From NCBI GenBank assembly GCA_041499035.1, contig JBGQJK010000002.1:17526-81525 (forward strand): a stretch of 64,000 nucleotides of DNA, written 5' to 3'. A program made the translations under genes and the position numbers. The notes under the pieces were generated by a model. It made no database searches, had not been told where the DNA came from, and worked only from the letters and a program-made list of their open reading frames with translations. This DNA is from DATFUL01 sp041499035 (lineage in GTDB: Bacteria > Patescibacteriota > Microgenomatia > UBA8517). This document shows, piece by piece, positions 16,084 to 23,347 of the stretch (position 1 is its first letter; each line of letters opens with the position of its first letter).

Positions 16084-16772
16084 TGAAATTTTCATTTAAC
16101 AAAAAACAAATCGTAATTATTATTTCTATTTTTGCGTTGCTTTTTGCCGGACTTTACCTATTCCTAAGTAGGGCTGTTCAGCCTACTGTAATAAATACCT
16201 CCCCGGATAACGGATCATCCGACGTTTCCGAAACATCACAAATCAGTATTAATTTTGACGCAAGCATTCAGGAAAAGTCAAAAACAAAAATATTTGTGGC
16301 TCTGAAACCTCAAGCAGATTTTGATTCAACATGGCTAGCAAACACATATAAAATAATCCCCAAAACAAATTTGCAAAACAACCAGAAATACACTGTCAAT
16401 GTGTTATTTGATAATACTAAAATATATAGTTTTTCATTTGAAACAGAAATTTTTAACAGCGCTGTTATTCAAAAGTACGGCAGTCTTCAATCACAAAACG
16501 ACTTCGTCTTCGGTCAGGTAACGAAAGACCTTATAACAAAGTATCCATGGTATACAAGTCTCCCTGTTAAAACCAATAACTATATCGTTGATTACGATTT
16601 TGACAAGCAAGAATTTGTAATAACATTTTTGGTTCCGATTGAGAGTTCTGATCAGCTAAATACTTTAACTTCGGATGTAATGCAAAAACTTAAAGGAATC
16701 GGGGTTAAAGACCCGATTACATATTACATGAATATGATAGCTCCACGCCCTTCGCCTAACCCTGGACTCTAA
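16083..16772 (+). CDS. Membrane-anchored surface protein with Ig-like (SbsA/Big_5 type) domain
   Basis: The frame opens upstream, but the ATG at 16083, overlapping the preceding stop as TAATG and followed by a K-rich start and a membrane helix (residues 8-27), is the likely start (229 aa). Residues about 30-120 have the T-S-P-x-x-G-x-x-x-V-[SP]-x-x-x-x-I-x-I-x-F pattern of bacterial Ig-like domains that follow a 'perfect for N-terminal anchor' design. The C-terminal half is not recognised. It is the last gene of the secretion operon and its end overlaps the convergent dnaN stop by 17 bases. Confidence 0.6.
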   Translation: MKFSFNKKQIVIIISIFALLFAGLYLFLSRAVQPTVINTSPDNGSSDVSETSQISINFDASIQEKSKTKIFVALKPQADFDSTWLANTYKIIPKTNLQNNQKYTVNVLFDNTKIYSFSFETEIFNSAVIQKYGSLQSQNDFVFGQVTKDLITKYPWYTSLPVKTNNYIVDYDFDKQEFVITFLVPIESSDQLNTLTSDVMQKLKGIGVKDPITYYMNMIAPRPSPNPGL

Positions 16773-17871
16773 CAGGCATAATAAGATGAAGGTAGTTTGG
16801 GTCGGTTGAATCTGTAAATAGACCCGCTTTGTCCGAGGAAGTAAATTCCATTTTAACCTCATCCCCGGCTACAGAATGCAAGAATTCTTCAAGAAATCGG
16901 TAGTTAAAGGCAATTTCAAAATCTTTTACGCTGCCTTCAACCCTAGCCTCCACATCCGTTTCCTGACTTCCCGAAGAACTACTTTCGGCCAAAACCTTAA
17001 CTGAGTCCTTATATAGTTTAAGTTTGACTATGTTCGCAGCCTCTCTGGCAAAGATTGATGCCAGCTTTACAGCCCTTAAAAATTCTTCTTTATCCAATCT
17101 AACGGAAATAGAAGAACTCTTGGGTATAATTTTTTCAAAATCCGGATATTCCCCTTCCAGAAGCCTTGAACTTAAAACTACGTCGCCTAAACCAAAAACA
17201 ACTTGCCTGTCTTTTTCCTGAATCTCGAGTTGAATCTCATCAATATCTCCCGCCGACCTCCCAATCTCCCCCAATATACTCTTTGGAATTACAATTTTTT
17301 TCATTACCGGTTCGTTCTTTTGTAATGTCAGAACAACTTTCTTTTGAGAAAGTCTAAAACCGTCTGTAGCTACCAGAACAAGGCTGTTTTTGTTAAGAAT
17401 AACAAGTACGCCGGTTAGTACCGGCCGTGTTTCATCCGTACTTGTGGCATAAATAACCTGCGCGAGAGATTCCAAAATAGCTTTTTTAGGTAAGCTGAAA
17501 GGTTTTGCTAAAGATCCCGGAATTTTAGGAAAATCAGACGCATTCATGCCCAAAATTTTCGCCGTAAAGCCTGAAGTCGTAATATTAAGTTGTTCCTTTT
17601 CCGATTCAAGTGTTACGGTTTCTTTTGGGAGATTGGAAATCAGCTCTGTTATTACTTTTGAGGGAATACTGATTTCACCTTCACTTTCTATCTTTGCGCC
17701 TATTTGGGTAAGAACGGAGACTTCAAGGTTCGTTGAAGCAACTGTAAGTTTTGTTTTGGTAGCCCTAAGTAAAATATTACCGAGGATTGGAAGTTGAGAT
17801 CTAAGGCTCACAAATCTTGAAGCTTGTGTAACTGCATTTGTAAGATTTTCCTGTAAAACGGTTAATTTCAT
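16756..17871 (-). CDS. dnaN: DNA polymerase III sliding clamp, beta subunit
   Basis: This 371-aa protein has normal length for DnaN, with three clamp folds. It begins MKLTVLQENL, has the A-S-x-F-V-x-x-[RK]-S-x-L-P-I-L-x-N-I-L segment near residue 20, the central R-P-V-L-T-G-V motif and the C-terminal Y-L-H-L-I-M-P-V-R motif that forms part of the hydrophobic binding cleft for polymerases and other clamp partners. A TATAAT on the minus strand (17889-17884) lies 12 bases before the ATG. It lies downstream of dnaA on the same strand, separated by a DnaA-box cluster, the common bacterial arrangement at oriC. Confidence 0.97.
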   Translation of the reverse strand: MKLTVLQENLTNAVTQASRFVSLRSQLPILGNILLRATKTKLTVASTNLEVSVLTQIGAKIESEGEISIPSKVITELISNLPKETVTLESEKEQLNITTSGFTAKILGMNASDFPKIPGSLAKPFSLPKKAILESLAQVIYATSTDETRPVLTGVLVILNKNSLVLVATDGFRLSQKKVVLTLQKNEPVMKKIVIPKSILGEIGRSAGDIDEIQLEIQEKDRQVVFGLGDVVLSSRLLEGEYPDFEKIIPKSSSISVRLDKEEFLRAVKLASIFAREAANIVKLKLYKDSVKVLAESSSSGSQETDVEARVEGSVKDFEIAFNYRFLEEFLHSVAGDEVKMEFTSSDKAGLFTDSTDPNYLHLIMPVRVQG

Positions 17872-18061
17872 AATGTGTCAGTTATTATATATTAAATAGT
17901 AGGAGTAGTAGTAGGCACTGTTGATAAGTGCAAAAAAGTCTGATTTTGAATTTATGTTTCGGATCATGTTTGTGTGAATACCAGCCACGCTGTTTTGTTG
18001 ATAAAGTTGTGGATAATTCTAAAGCTTGTGTTGATAAGTCTACTCTTTTATCAAAGCATCC
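17872..18061. other. oriC: Probable replication origin (oriC) with DnaA boxes, between dnaN and dnaA
   Basis: This 190-bp AT-rich spacer contains one perfect DnaA box, TGTGGATAA at 18008-18016 (reverse of TTATCCACA), and three one-mismatch boxes TGTTGATAA at 17919-17927, 17996-18004 and 18029-18037. All four face the same way. Two are spaced 12 bases apart (17996 and 18008) and the next is 21 further. The AT-rich run at 17884-17900 could be the unwinding element. Location beside dnaA and dnaN is the classical origin position. The spacer also carries the dnaN promoter. Confidence 0.75.
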
Positions 18062-19423
18062 TCATATCCCCAACTTGATATGCGCGATATCCTCACGGAT
18101 ATGCACATCGGTTGTGGCCAGCTCGGTGATTTTACCCACAGCGTGCATAACGGTAGTGTGGTCCCTGTCCCCCACGAGCCTACCGACCTCTTCTAATGAA
18201 ATTCCCAAATGGGTTCTAAGTAAATACATTAAAATTTGCCGGGGCCTTGCTACCGGTCTGGCACGCGAATCTCCCAGGAGAGCCCGTTTTCCTATCTGGT
18301 AGTAACCTGAGACAGCTTCAATCACTTCGGAAGGGTCTTTTTTAACCGCTTTTCCGTTTACCTCAATCCCCTTTCCGAGTACAGACTCGATGAGCTCGTT
18401 GCTCATTTCAATGTGCTTTAGTTTTATTTCAGTCATGAGCTTAATCAATACCCCTTCTATTTTTCTCGCCGAATCAATATTTCCTGCGATCATCTGTATT
18501 TGATCCATCGCAAGCTCTAAACCTTTTTCTCTGGCTTTAATTTGGGCGATTGCGCACCGCAGCTCAAAGTCAGGTGGCGCAACATCGACAATTAGACCAG
18601 CCTCAAACCGGCTCCGTAGGCGTTCTTCCAGGCGTGGAATTTCGCTCGGAGGTCTGTCGCTGGTTAATATGACTTGTCCTCCGGCTGACGTTACCGCGTT
18701 AAATGTGTGGAAGAATTCCTCCTGAGCGGTGTCTTTTCCTGCAATAAATTGAATATCGTCTATAAGGAGGAGGTCCAGTTTTCTATATTTGTCCCTGAAG
18801 CTTTGGGTAGTTTTGTTTCTTATGCCCTCTATGATGTCGTTTGTAAAACTTTCCCCGGTGCAAAGGAGGACTTTCAGATCAGAGTTTTTTTGCAGCGAAG
18901 AGTTACCTACAGCTCCCATTAAATGAGTTTTGCCCACTCCTACTCCACCCCATATGAAAAGAGGATTATATGCCGACCCCAGGGTTTCTGATACGGCTAA
19001 AGCCGCTGCGTGAGCCATTTGATTTGAACCCGAAACGGCAAAGTTTTCGAAGTTGAAATTAGATCTGATTTTGGCTTTTTGCAAAACCTCAATCAAATTT
19101 TCATCCTTGACTTCCTCTTGGAACAGAGGTGAGGCCGTATTTTCCGCTGCTTTACTCTTCTCCGGACTTTCTTTGACTATAAATACCAGATCGCAGGGTT
19201 TGCCTAATACTTTTGAGACGGAGTCTTGAACTAAACCGAAATATCTTGATTCGATTGTGCTTTTAACAAAAGACGAGGAACAACCTATTTCAACCAACAT
19301 TCTCTCCCCCATTTCTTTAATTGAAGCTATGTGGGTTTGTGAAAACCAGGTAGAAAATATCGCAGGAGAAACCGAAACTTTAACAATCTCTAATGTGTCT
19401 TTCCATGAAGATTTATTATCCAT
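18062..19423 (-). CDS. dnaA: Chromosomal replication initiator DnaA
   Basis: This 453-aa protein has the four DnaA regions: domain I (1-85), a Glu/Lys-rich linker (about 86-118), the AAA+ domain with Walker A GGVGVGKT (159-166) and Walker B LLLIDDIQF (218-226), and a C-terminal DNA-binding domain with LGISLEEVGRLVGDRDHTTV, the helix-turn-helix signature that reads DnaA boxes. It binds the boxes in the adjacent spacer and opens the origin. A perfect DnaA box also lies upstream of its start, which suggests autoregulation. Confidence 0.98.
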   Translation of the reverse strand: MDNKSSWKDTLEIVKVSVSPAIFSTWFSQTHIASIKEMGERMLVEIGCSSSFVKSTIESRYFGLVQDSVSKVLGKPCDLVFIVKESPEKSKAAENTASPLFQEEVKDENLIEVLQKAKIRSNFNFENFAVSGSNQMAHAAALAVSETLGSAYNPLFIWGGVGVGKTHLMGAVGNSSLQKNSDLKVLLCTGESFTNDIIEGIRNKTTQSFRDKYRKLDLLLIDDIQFIAGKDTAQEEFFHTFNAVTSAGGQVILTSDRPPSEIPRLEERLRSRFEAGLIVDVAPPDFELRCAIAQIKAREKGLELAMDQIQMIAGNIDSARKIEGVLIKLMTEIKLKHIEMSNELIESVLGKGIEVNGKAVKKDPSEVIEAVSGYYQIGKRALLGDSRARPVARPRQILMYLLRTHLGISLEEVGRLVGDRDHTTVMHAVGKITELATTDVHIREDIAHIKLGI

Positions 19424-19465
19424 ATTTGTTTTAAATTTGCTGTAAGCATATGTGTATTTACAAAG

Positions 19466-19474
19466 TTATCCACA
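19466..19474 (+). promoter_or_regulatory. DnaA box upstream of dnaA and rpmH
   Basis: A perfect TTATCCACA lies in the 96-bp divergent spacer between dnaA (start 19423) and rpmH (start 19520). It could belong to a bipartite origin or serve DnaA autoregulation. Confidence 0.7.
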
Positions 19475-19484
19475 ATGAGTCAAG

Positions 19485-19513
19485 TGGCAATTTGTATGAT
19501 TGTCATATATAAT
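19485..19513 (+). promoter_or_regulatory. rpmH promoter
   Basis: A perfect TATAAT at 19508-19513 ends 6 bases before the ATG at 19520. The -35 at the right distance (TGGCAA, 19485-19490, 17-base spacer) is weak. The predicted transcription start coincides with the start codon. Confidence 0.55.
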
Positions 19514-19519
19514 TGCCTT

Positions 19520-19660
19520 ATGTCCACCAAGCGTACTTATCAACCGAGCAAAACAAAAAGAAGAAATATTCACGGTTTTATGTCGCGGATGAAAAGTGCC
19601 GGAGGGAGGAATGTACTAAAAAGGAGAAGACTTAAAGGTAGAAAAAGTTTGACGGTTTGA
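19520..19660 (+). CDS. rpmH: Large-subunit ribosomal protein bL34
   Basis: This 46-aa protein begins MSTKRTYQPSKTKRRNIHGF and continues with the highly basic RMKSAGGRNVLKRRRLKGRK, the universal bL34 sequence. The frame is open upstream to 19475, but homology and the TATAAT 6 bases before 19520 place the start here. It is the first gene of the conserved rpmH-rnpA-yidD-yidC-jag cluster, divergent from dnaA. Confidence 0.97.
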   Translation: MSTKRTYQPSKTKRRNIHGFMSRMKSAGGRNVLKRRRLKGRKSLTV

Positions 19661-19678
19661 CCTTCAACCTGATTAATA

Positions 19679-20023
19679 ATGTTGGCAAAAAAATATAGAC
19701 TCACAGGTTCAAGTGACTTTGCAAAAGTCCAGGCCTCAGGGAAAACTTTTCAATCGGAGAATTTTGGTGTGGCGATTCTTGAGAGGGGAGATGACGCTCC
19801 ACCTCGGTTTGCTTTTGTAGTTTCTACGAAAATTGCAAAAGATGCGGTTGACCGGAATACTATTAAACGGCACATGAGCGAAACGGTCCGTTTGATGACG
19901 AACGAAGTTAAAAATGGACTGGATGTAGTTTTTTTGGCGAAGACCAACATAATGAGAGTTCCGGCTGACACAATCGTTCGGGAGGTTCGTGCCGCGGTTA
20001 GGGAGAGCGGGATAACCAGGTGA
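19679..20023 (+). CDS. rnpA: Ribonuclease P protein component
   Basis: This 114-aa basic protein cooperates with RNase P RNA to mature tRNA 5' ends. Diagnostic features are the N-terminal L-x-x-x-x-D-F-x-x-V and F-A-F-V-V-S-T-K-I-A-K-D-A-V-D-R-N-x-I-K-R segments; the latter corresponds to the family signature (usually K-x-x-x-A-V-x-R-N-x-x-K-R). It sits between rpmH and yidD as expected. Its TGA stop (20021-20023) overlaps the GTG start of yidD. Confidence 0.95.
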   Translation: MLAKKYRLTGSSDFAKVQASGKTFQSENFGVAILERGDDAPPRFAFVVSTKIAKDAVDRNTIKRHMSETVRLMTNEVKNGLDVVFLAKTNIMRVPADTIVREVRAAVRESGITR

Positions 20024-20250
20024 AAATTTTTTTGATTTTTCTTCTTACGTCGTATCAAAGAATCGTTTCACCGACTTTAGAAGTTCTTTTGGGTAAGGCT
20101 TGCAGGTTTACACCGACCTGCAGTCAGTATACAATTGAGGCTCTCGAAAAATACGGGGCATCTAAAGGTTTGAGTTTGGGAATTAAAAGATTTCTTAGAT
20201 GTCACCCTTGGGGAGGGTCAGGATACGACCCCGTACCAAATAATAAGTAA
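20020..20250 (+). CDS. yidD: Membrane protein insertion efficiency factor YidD
   Basis: This 76-aa protein starts at GTG 20020, overlapping the rnpA stop. It shows the YidD hallmark C-R-F-x-P-T-C-S-Q-Y followed by A-L-x-K-Y-G and R-C-H-P-W-G-G-S-G-Y-D-P-V-P. YidD is a small inner-membrane-associated factor that helps YidC insert proteins, and the order rnpA-yidD-yidC is conserved across bacteria. Confidence 0.96.
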   Translation: MKIFLIFLLTSYQRIVSPTLEVLLGKACRFTPTCSQYTIEALEKYGASKGLSLGIKRFLRCHPWGGSGYDPVPNNK

Positions 20251-20251
20251 A

Positions 20252-21100
20252 ATGGGACAATTTTTTGGAACACTATTTAACATTATTCAATGGCCGTTAG
20301 CAAACGGTCTTATTCTTTTTTATAATTTTTTTGGCCACAATTTGGGAGTTGCCACAATTCTTTTTAGTACATTCCTTTTCTTAATTACACGCCCGCTCAG
20401 TAAGCCTCAAATGGATTCAATGAAGAAGATAAGAGAAGTCCAGCCGCTTGTCGATAAGCTTAAGAATAAATATGGGAGCGACAAAATGGGTTTTTCCAAG
20501 GCTCAGGCGGAGCTTTACAAACAGAAGGGAATTAACCCTGGGTCGGGATGCATTTTCCAAATTTTACAACTTGTGATTTTAATCGCCTTTTACCAGGTTT
20601 TTGCTTCATCTCTATCAAACAATGTTGATTCTATAGCCAAACTGAACGCTCACTTATATCCCAGTCTAAGAATAGAATCCCAAGCCACATTAAATACAAA
20701 CTTCCTTTATCTGAACATTAGCAAGCCCGACCTTTTCAATGTCCCGGGTTTGGCGTTTGGTCTCCCTGGAGTTTTTCTGATCTTGGCCACAGTTTCACAA
20801 TTTTTGTCAATTAAAATCACGGCCCCCTTTGTTGAAGCCGAGAAGAAAGTTGTGAAAGCAACAAAAAGCGAGACCGATGATATGCAGCTTGCCATGAGCT
20901 CCAGCATGATGTACACCGTACCTTTGATGACATTATATTTTGGTTACAAATTTCCTTCCGGGCTTGCTCTCTACTGGCTCGTGTTTTCACTTGGCACCGT
21001 TTGGCAGCAGGTGTCTTCTAACGGATGGGGAAGTCTGACCCCTTTTCTTCGCCGCTATGGTCTGCTACAATCAGAGCCTAGCAATGGAAAAAAGAGTTAA
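20252..21100 (+). CDS. yidC: Membrane protein insertase YidC/Oxa1
   Basis: This 282-aa protein is of the short type, without the large periplasmic domain of proteobacterial YidC. It has an N-terminal helix followed by the R-P-L-[ST]-x-P-Q-x-x-S-M-K-K-[MI] cytoplasmic motif, then Q-I-L-Q-L-V-I-L-I-A-F-Y-Q-V-F and a C-terminal pair of helices with M-Y-x-V-P-L-M-T-L-Y-F-G and L-A-L-Y-W-L-V-F-S. It inserts membrane proteins, plausibly including the many small membrane proteins in this window. The next gene (jag) starts within its last 17 bases. Confidence 0.95.
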   Translation: MGQFFGTLFNIIQWPLANGLILFYNFFGHNLGVATILFSTFLFLITRPLSKPQMDSMKKIREVQPLVDKLKNKYGSDKMGFSKAQAELYKQKGINPGSGCIFQILQLVILIAFYQVFASSLSNNVDSIAKLNAHLYPSLRIESQATLNTNFLYLNISKPDLFNVPGLAFGLPGVFLILATVSQFLSIKITAPFVEAEKKVVKATKSETDDMQLAMSSSMMYTVPLMTLYFGYKFPSGLALYWLVFSLGTVWQQVSSNGWGSLTPFLRRYGLLQSEPSNGKKS

Positions 21101-21545
21101 AGATCTTAAGAAAATAACCGACGAACTTCTTTCCCTAATGGGGACAAAAGCGGCCGCAGAAGTTTCCTACGACAAATCGAACGAATGCTATTTGGTCAAT
21201 ATCGACGGGGGCGATGAAACAGGACTTATAATTGGCAAAAAAGGGGAAACACTTCTGAGTCTGCAAACAATGCTTGGCATCCTTCTTAAGGGTAAGACCG
21301 GAGAGTGGGAAAGGGTTACGGTTAACGTAGGAGATTATTTGGAAAAGGAGGAAGAATATCTCAAAAACCTTGCCGAGAGTGCAGCAACGAGGGCAAAAGA
21401 GACTGGAGATCCCCAAAGCCTCTATAATCTAAAACCAGCCCAAAGACGAATCATCCATATGGTTTTGGCGGAAGATAAAGACATTACAACAGAGTCTCTG
21501 GGGGAGGGAGAAGAGAGATATTTAGTTGTGAAAGCTTCAAAATAG
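21084..21545 (+). CDS. jag: Jag/KhpB-like RNA-binding protein (KH and R3H domains)
   Basis: The ATG at 21084 (MEKRVKDLKK) is preferred over the upstream 21057 start, giving 153 aa. A KH-like domain contains G-L-I-I-G-K-K-G-E-T-L-x-S-L-Q, and the R3H domain has L-x-P-A-Q-R-R-I-I-H with a following G-E-G-E-E-R-Y-L-V-V. KhpB proteins bind RNA in the cytoplasm and act in cell elongation and division in Firmicutes. It overlaps the yidC end by 17 bases, the usual position for this gene. Confidence 0.92.
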   Translation: MEKRVKDLKKITDELLSLMGTKAAAEVSYDKSNECYLVNIDGGDETGLIIGKKGETLLSLQTMLGILLKGKTGEWERVTVNVGDYLEKEEEYLKNLAESAATRAKETGDPQSLYNLKPAQRRIIHMVLAEDKDITTESLGEGEERYLVVKASK

Positions 21546-21560
21546 AGTAAAATCCAATAA

Positions 21561-22814
21561 GTGATCAGGAACTTCAAGACACTGGAAAAATATTTAGTGG
21601 TTTCTTTTCTTTTTTTACTTCCAACACAGCTCGCCCTGCACTTTTGGCCCAATTGGGCATTTGTATTTGGGCTACGGGTAGACATCCTCGCCCCCGCAAT
21701 TTATTTAACTGACGTATTTATAGTCGCCCTTCTCATATTTAAAGTCTTTAAAGACAAAGAATTTTTCAAGCCTATGACAAGCCGGAAAACTTACTTGGGC
21801 TTGTTTGTAGTCTTTGCCGTTATAAATTGTGTTTTTTCTTCATCTCCACCTGTGAGTGTTTATAGATGGTTTAAGGTGGCAGAGTATTCCTTCGCTGCCT
21901 ATTATTTTTTTAGGCAAGACATTTTAAAACTTTCTTCAGTTATTAAGATTCTTTTTTGGTCCTCGATCACCTTTTCCTTAATAGGTATATTTCAATTTTT
22001 AAAAGGAGCGACCATTGGGGGCCCATTGTACTATTTAGGTGAGAGGACCTTTAATATGGGAACCCCGGGAATAGCTTTAGTTAGTTTAAACGGAGTAGAG
22101 CACCTGAGAGCATATTCAACCTTTTCGCACCCAAACTCACTGGCGGGATTTTTGGGGGCGGTGGTTCTTTTTATTCTTCTAAGCGGGAAATTAAGAAGAA
22201 GTTTTTTTAATTTCTTTGGACTATTAATAATACTCGTTTCATTTCTATTGTCGTTTTCTATATCCGCTTATTTGGGAATATTTTTAGCATTCTCCTTCTA
22301 TTTATTTTCCAAGAATAAAGGATTTTTCAGGCGAGCCGTAATTACCTCATTTTTCCTACTCGTTCTCGGGAGTCTTTTATTACCTCTTCTTTCCCCATGG
22401 TTTCTGGAAAGATTCCCCTTTGTCGGACAAAACATCGGTGAGAGATTGGACCTGGCCTATCTTGCAGGAAAGATGATAAGTCAAAGATTTTTGATTGGGG
22501 TGGGCTTGGGCACTTTTATAGTTAACCTACCTCTTTTCAAAGGTATTTTTTCCTATTCTTGGCTCTTGCAGCCGGTTCATAATATTTTTCTGCTCGTTTT
22601 GTCCGAAACGGGGATTGTTGGCCTTCTAATATTCTGTTTTGCGGTTTACAAAACTCTTGTTACGCAGCTGAAAAGTAAAACACTTTACCTGATCTTACCA
22701 GTTCTATTTATTTTATTTACGGGTCTTTTTGACCACTACACGCTGACCCTTCAGCAAAATATGCTGCTTTTTAGTATCTTCATGGGCATATCTTTTAATG
22801 TTAAAATGGCCTAA
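21561..22814 (+). CDS. O-antigen ligase/Wzy-like polysaccharide polymerase
   Basis: This 417-aa protein starts at GTG and has about 10-12 membrane helices. The O-antigen-ligase (Wzy_C) signatures are visible: A-Y-S-T-F-S-H-P-N-S-L-A-G-F-L in the central loop (about residues 190-205) and V-H-N-I-F-L-L-V-L-S-E-T-G-I-V-G near the C-terminus. Such enzymes join or polymerise lipid-linked sugars outside the inner membrane. Its substrate is unknown; other surface-sugar genes occur at 43775-53037. Its TAA overlaps the next start (TAATG). Confidence 0.82.
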   Translation: MIRNFKTLEKYLVVSFLFLLPTQLALHFWPNWAFVFGLRVDILAPAIYLTDVFIVALLIFKVFKDKEFFKPMTSRKTYLGLFVVFAVINCVFSSSPPVSVYRWFKVAEYSFAAYYFFRQDILKLSSVIKILFWSSITFSLIGIFQFLKGATIGGPLYYLGERTFNMGTPGIALVSLNGVEHLRAYSTFSHPNSLAGFLGAVVLFILLSGKLRRSFFNFFGLLIILVSFLLSFSISAYLGIFLAFSFYLFSKNKGFFRRAVITSFFLLVLGSLLLPLLSPWFLERFPFVGQNIGERLDLAYLAGKMISQRFLIGVGLGTFIVNLPLFKGIFSYSWLLQPVHNIFLLVLSETGIVGLLIFCFAVYKTLVTQLKSKTLYLILPVLFILFTGLFDHYTLTLQQNMLLFSIFMGISFNVKMA

Positions 22815-23230
22815 TGCAAAACGGTCATATAACTATCCACACCGACGGCGGTTCCCGTGGGAATCCCGGGACTGCTGCCTGTGCTTTTGTAGTTGAGGAA
22901 GGGGATAGGGAAATTTATAGAGGTTCAAGATATTTAGGGCATAGAACCAACAATGTTGCTGAATATAGTGGAGTGTTACTGGCTCTAAAGTGGTTAGTAG
23001 AAAACAATAAACAGAACTCCTTTGTGAGCTTTTATCTTGACTCGGAACTTGTGGTGAAACAGATAAATGCAGTTTATAAAGTTAAGGACGAAAATTTAAG
23101 AAACCTTTTATCCGAAGTTTTGTTTCTTCTAAAAAAGTTTGATGGCGAAGTGGTTTTTAAAAACGTTCCCCGCGAAAAAAACAAAATTGCAGACCTTTTG
23201 GTTAATCAGGAATTGGATAAAAATCTTTAA
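22814..23230 (+). CDS. rnhA: Ribonuclease HI family protein
   Basis: This 138-aa protein begins with I-T-I-H-T-D-G-G-S-R-G-N-P-G, the RNase H signature, and has the four acidic active-site residues Asp 11, Glu 50 (N-N-V-A-E-Y), Asp 76 (F-Y-L-D-S-E) and Asp 127 (N-K-I-A-D). It should cleave RNA in RNA-DNA hybrids. It is of the short archaeal/CPR-like type without the basic handle loop of the E. coli enzyme. It overlaps the stop of the ligase gene by one base. Confidence 0.9.
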   Translation: MQNGHITIHTDGGSRGNPGTAACAFVVEEGDREIYRGSRYLGHRTNNVAEYSGVLLALKWLVENNKQNSFVSFYLDSELVVKQINAVYKVKDENLRNLLSEVLFLLKKFDGEVVFKNVPREKNKIADLLVNQELDKNL

Positions 23231-23243
23231 CTGCCTTTGGGAT

Positions 23244-23264
23244 ACTTTCGTGTGAAAGTTTCAC
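23244..23264. promoter_or_regulatory. Overlapping inverted repeats upstream of the DUF4012 gene
   Basis: ACTTTC-GTGT-GAAAGT (23244-23259) and the palindrome GTGAAA-G-TTTCAC (23252-23264) share the GAAAGT half, so only one can fold or be bound at a time. This is compatible with an operator. There is no T-run, so a terminator is unlikely. Confidence 0.35.
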
Positions 23265-23347
23265 GTCAGGTATTAGGTTCAAAATCTTTTAGTCCCAATT
23301 TCTTGTAGAATTAAATACTACGCTGTTGCGGTAATATAATGGCTGAC

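Noticed and set aside
1..16772. Integrated conjugative element
   Set aside because: No relaxase, coupling protein, integrase or attachment repeats were seen, and the locus is bounded by a core origin region.
18046..18054. Fifth DnaA box (TTATCAAAG)
   Set aside because: It differs from the consensus at two of the most conserved positions.
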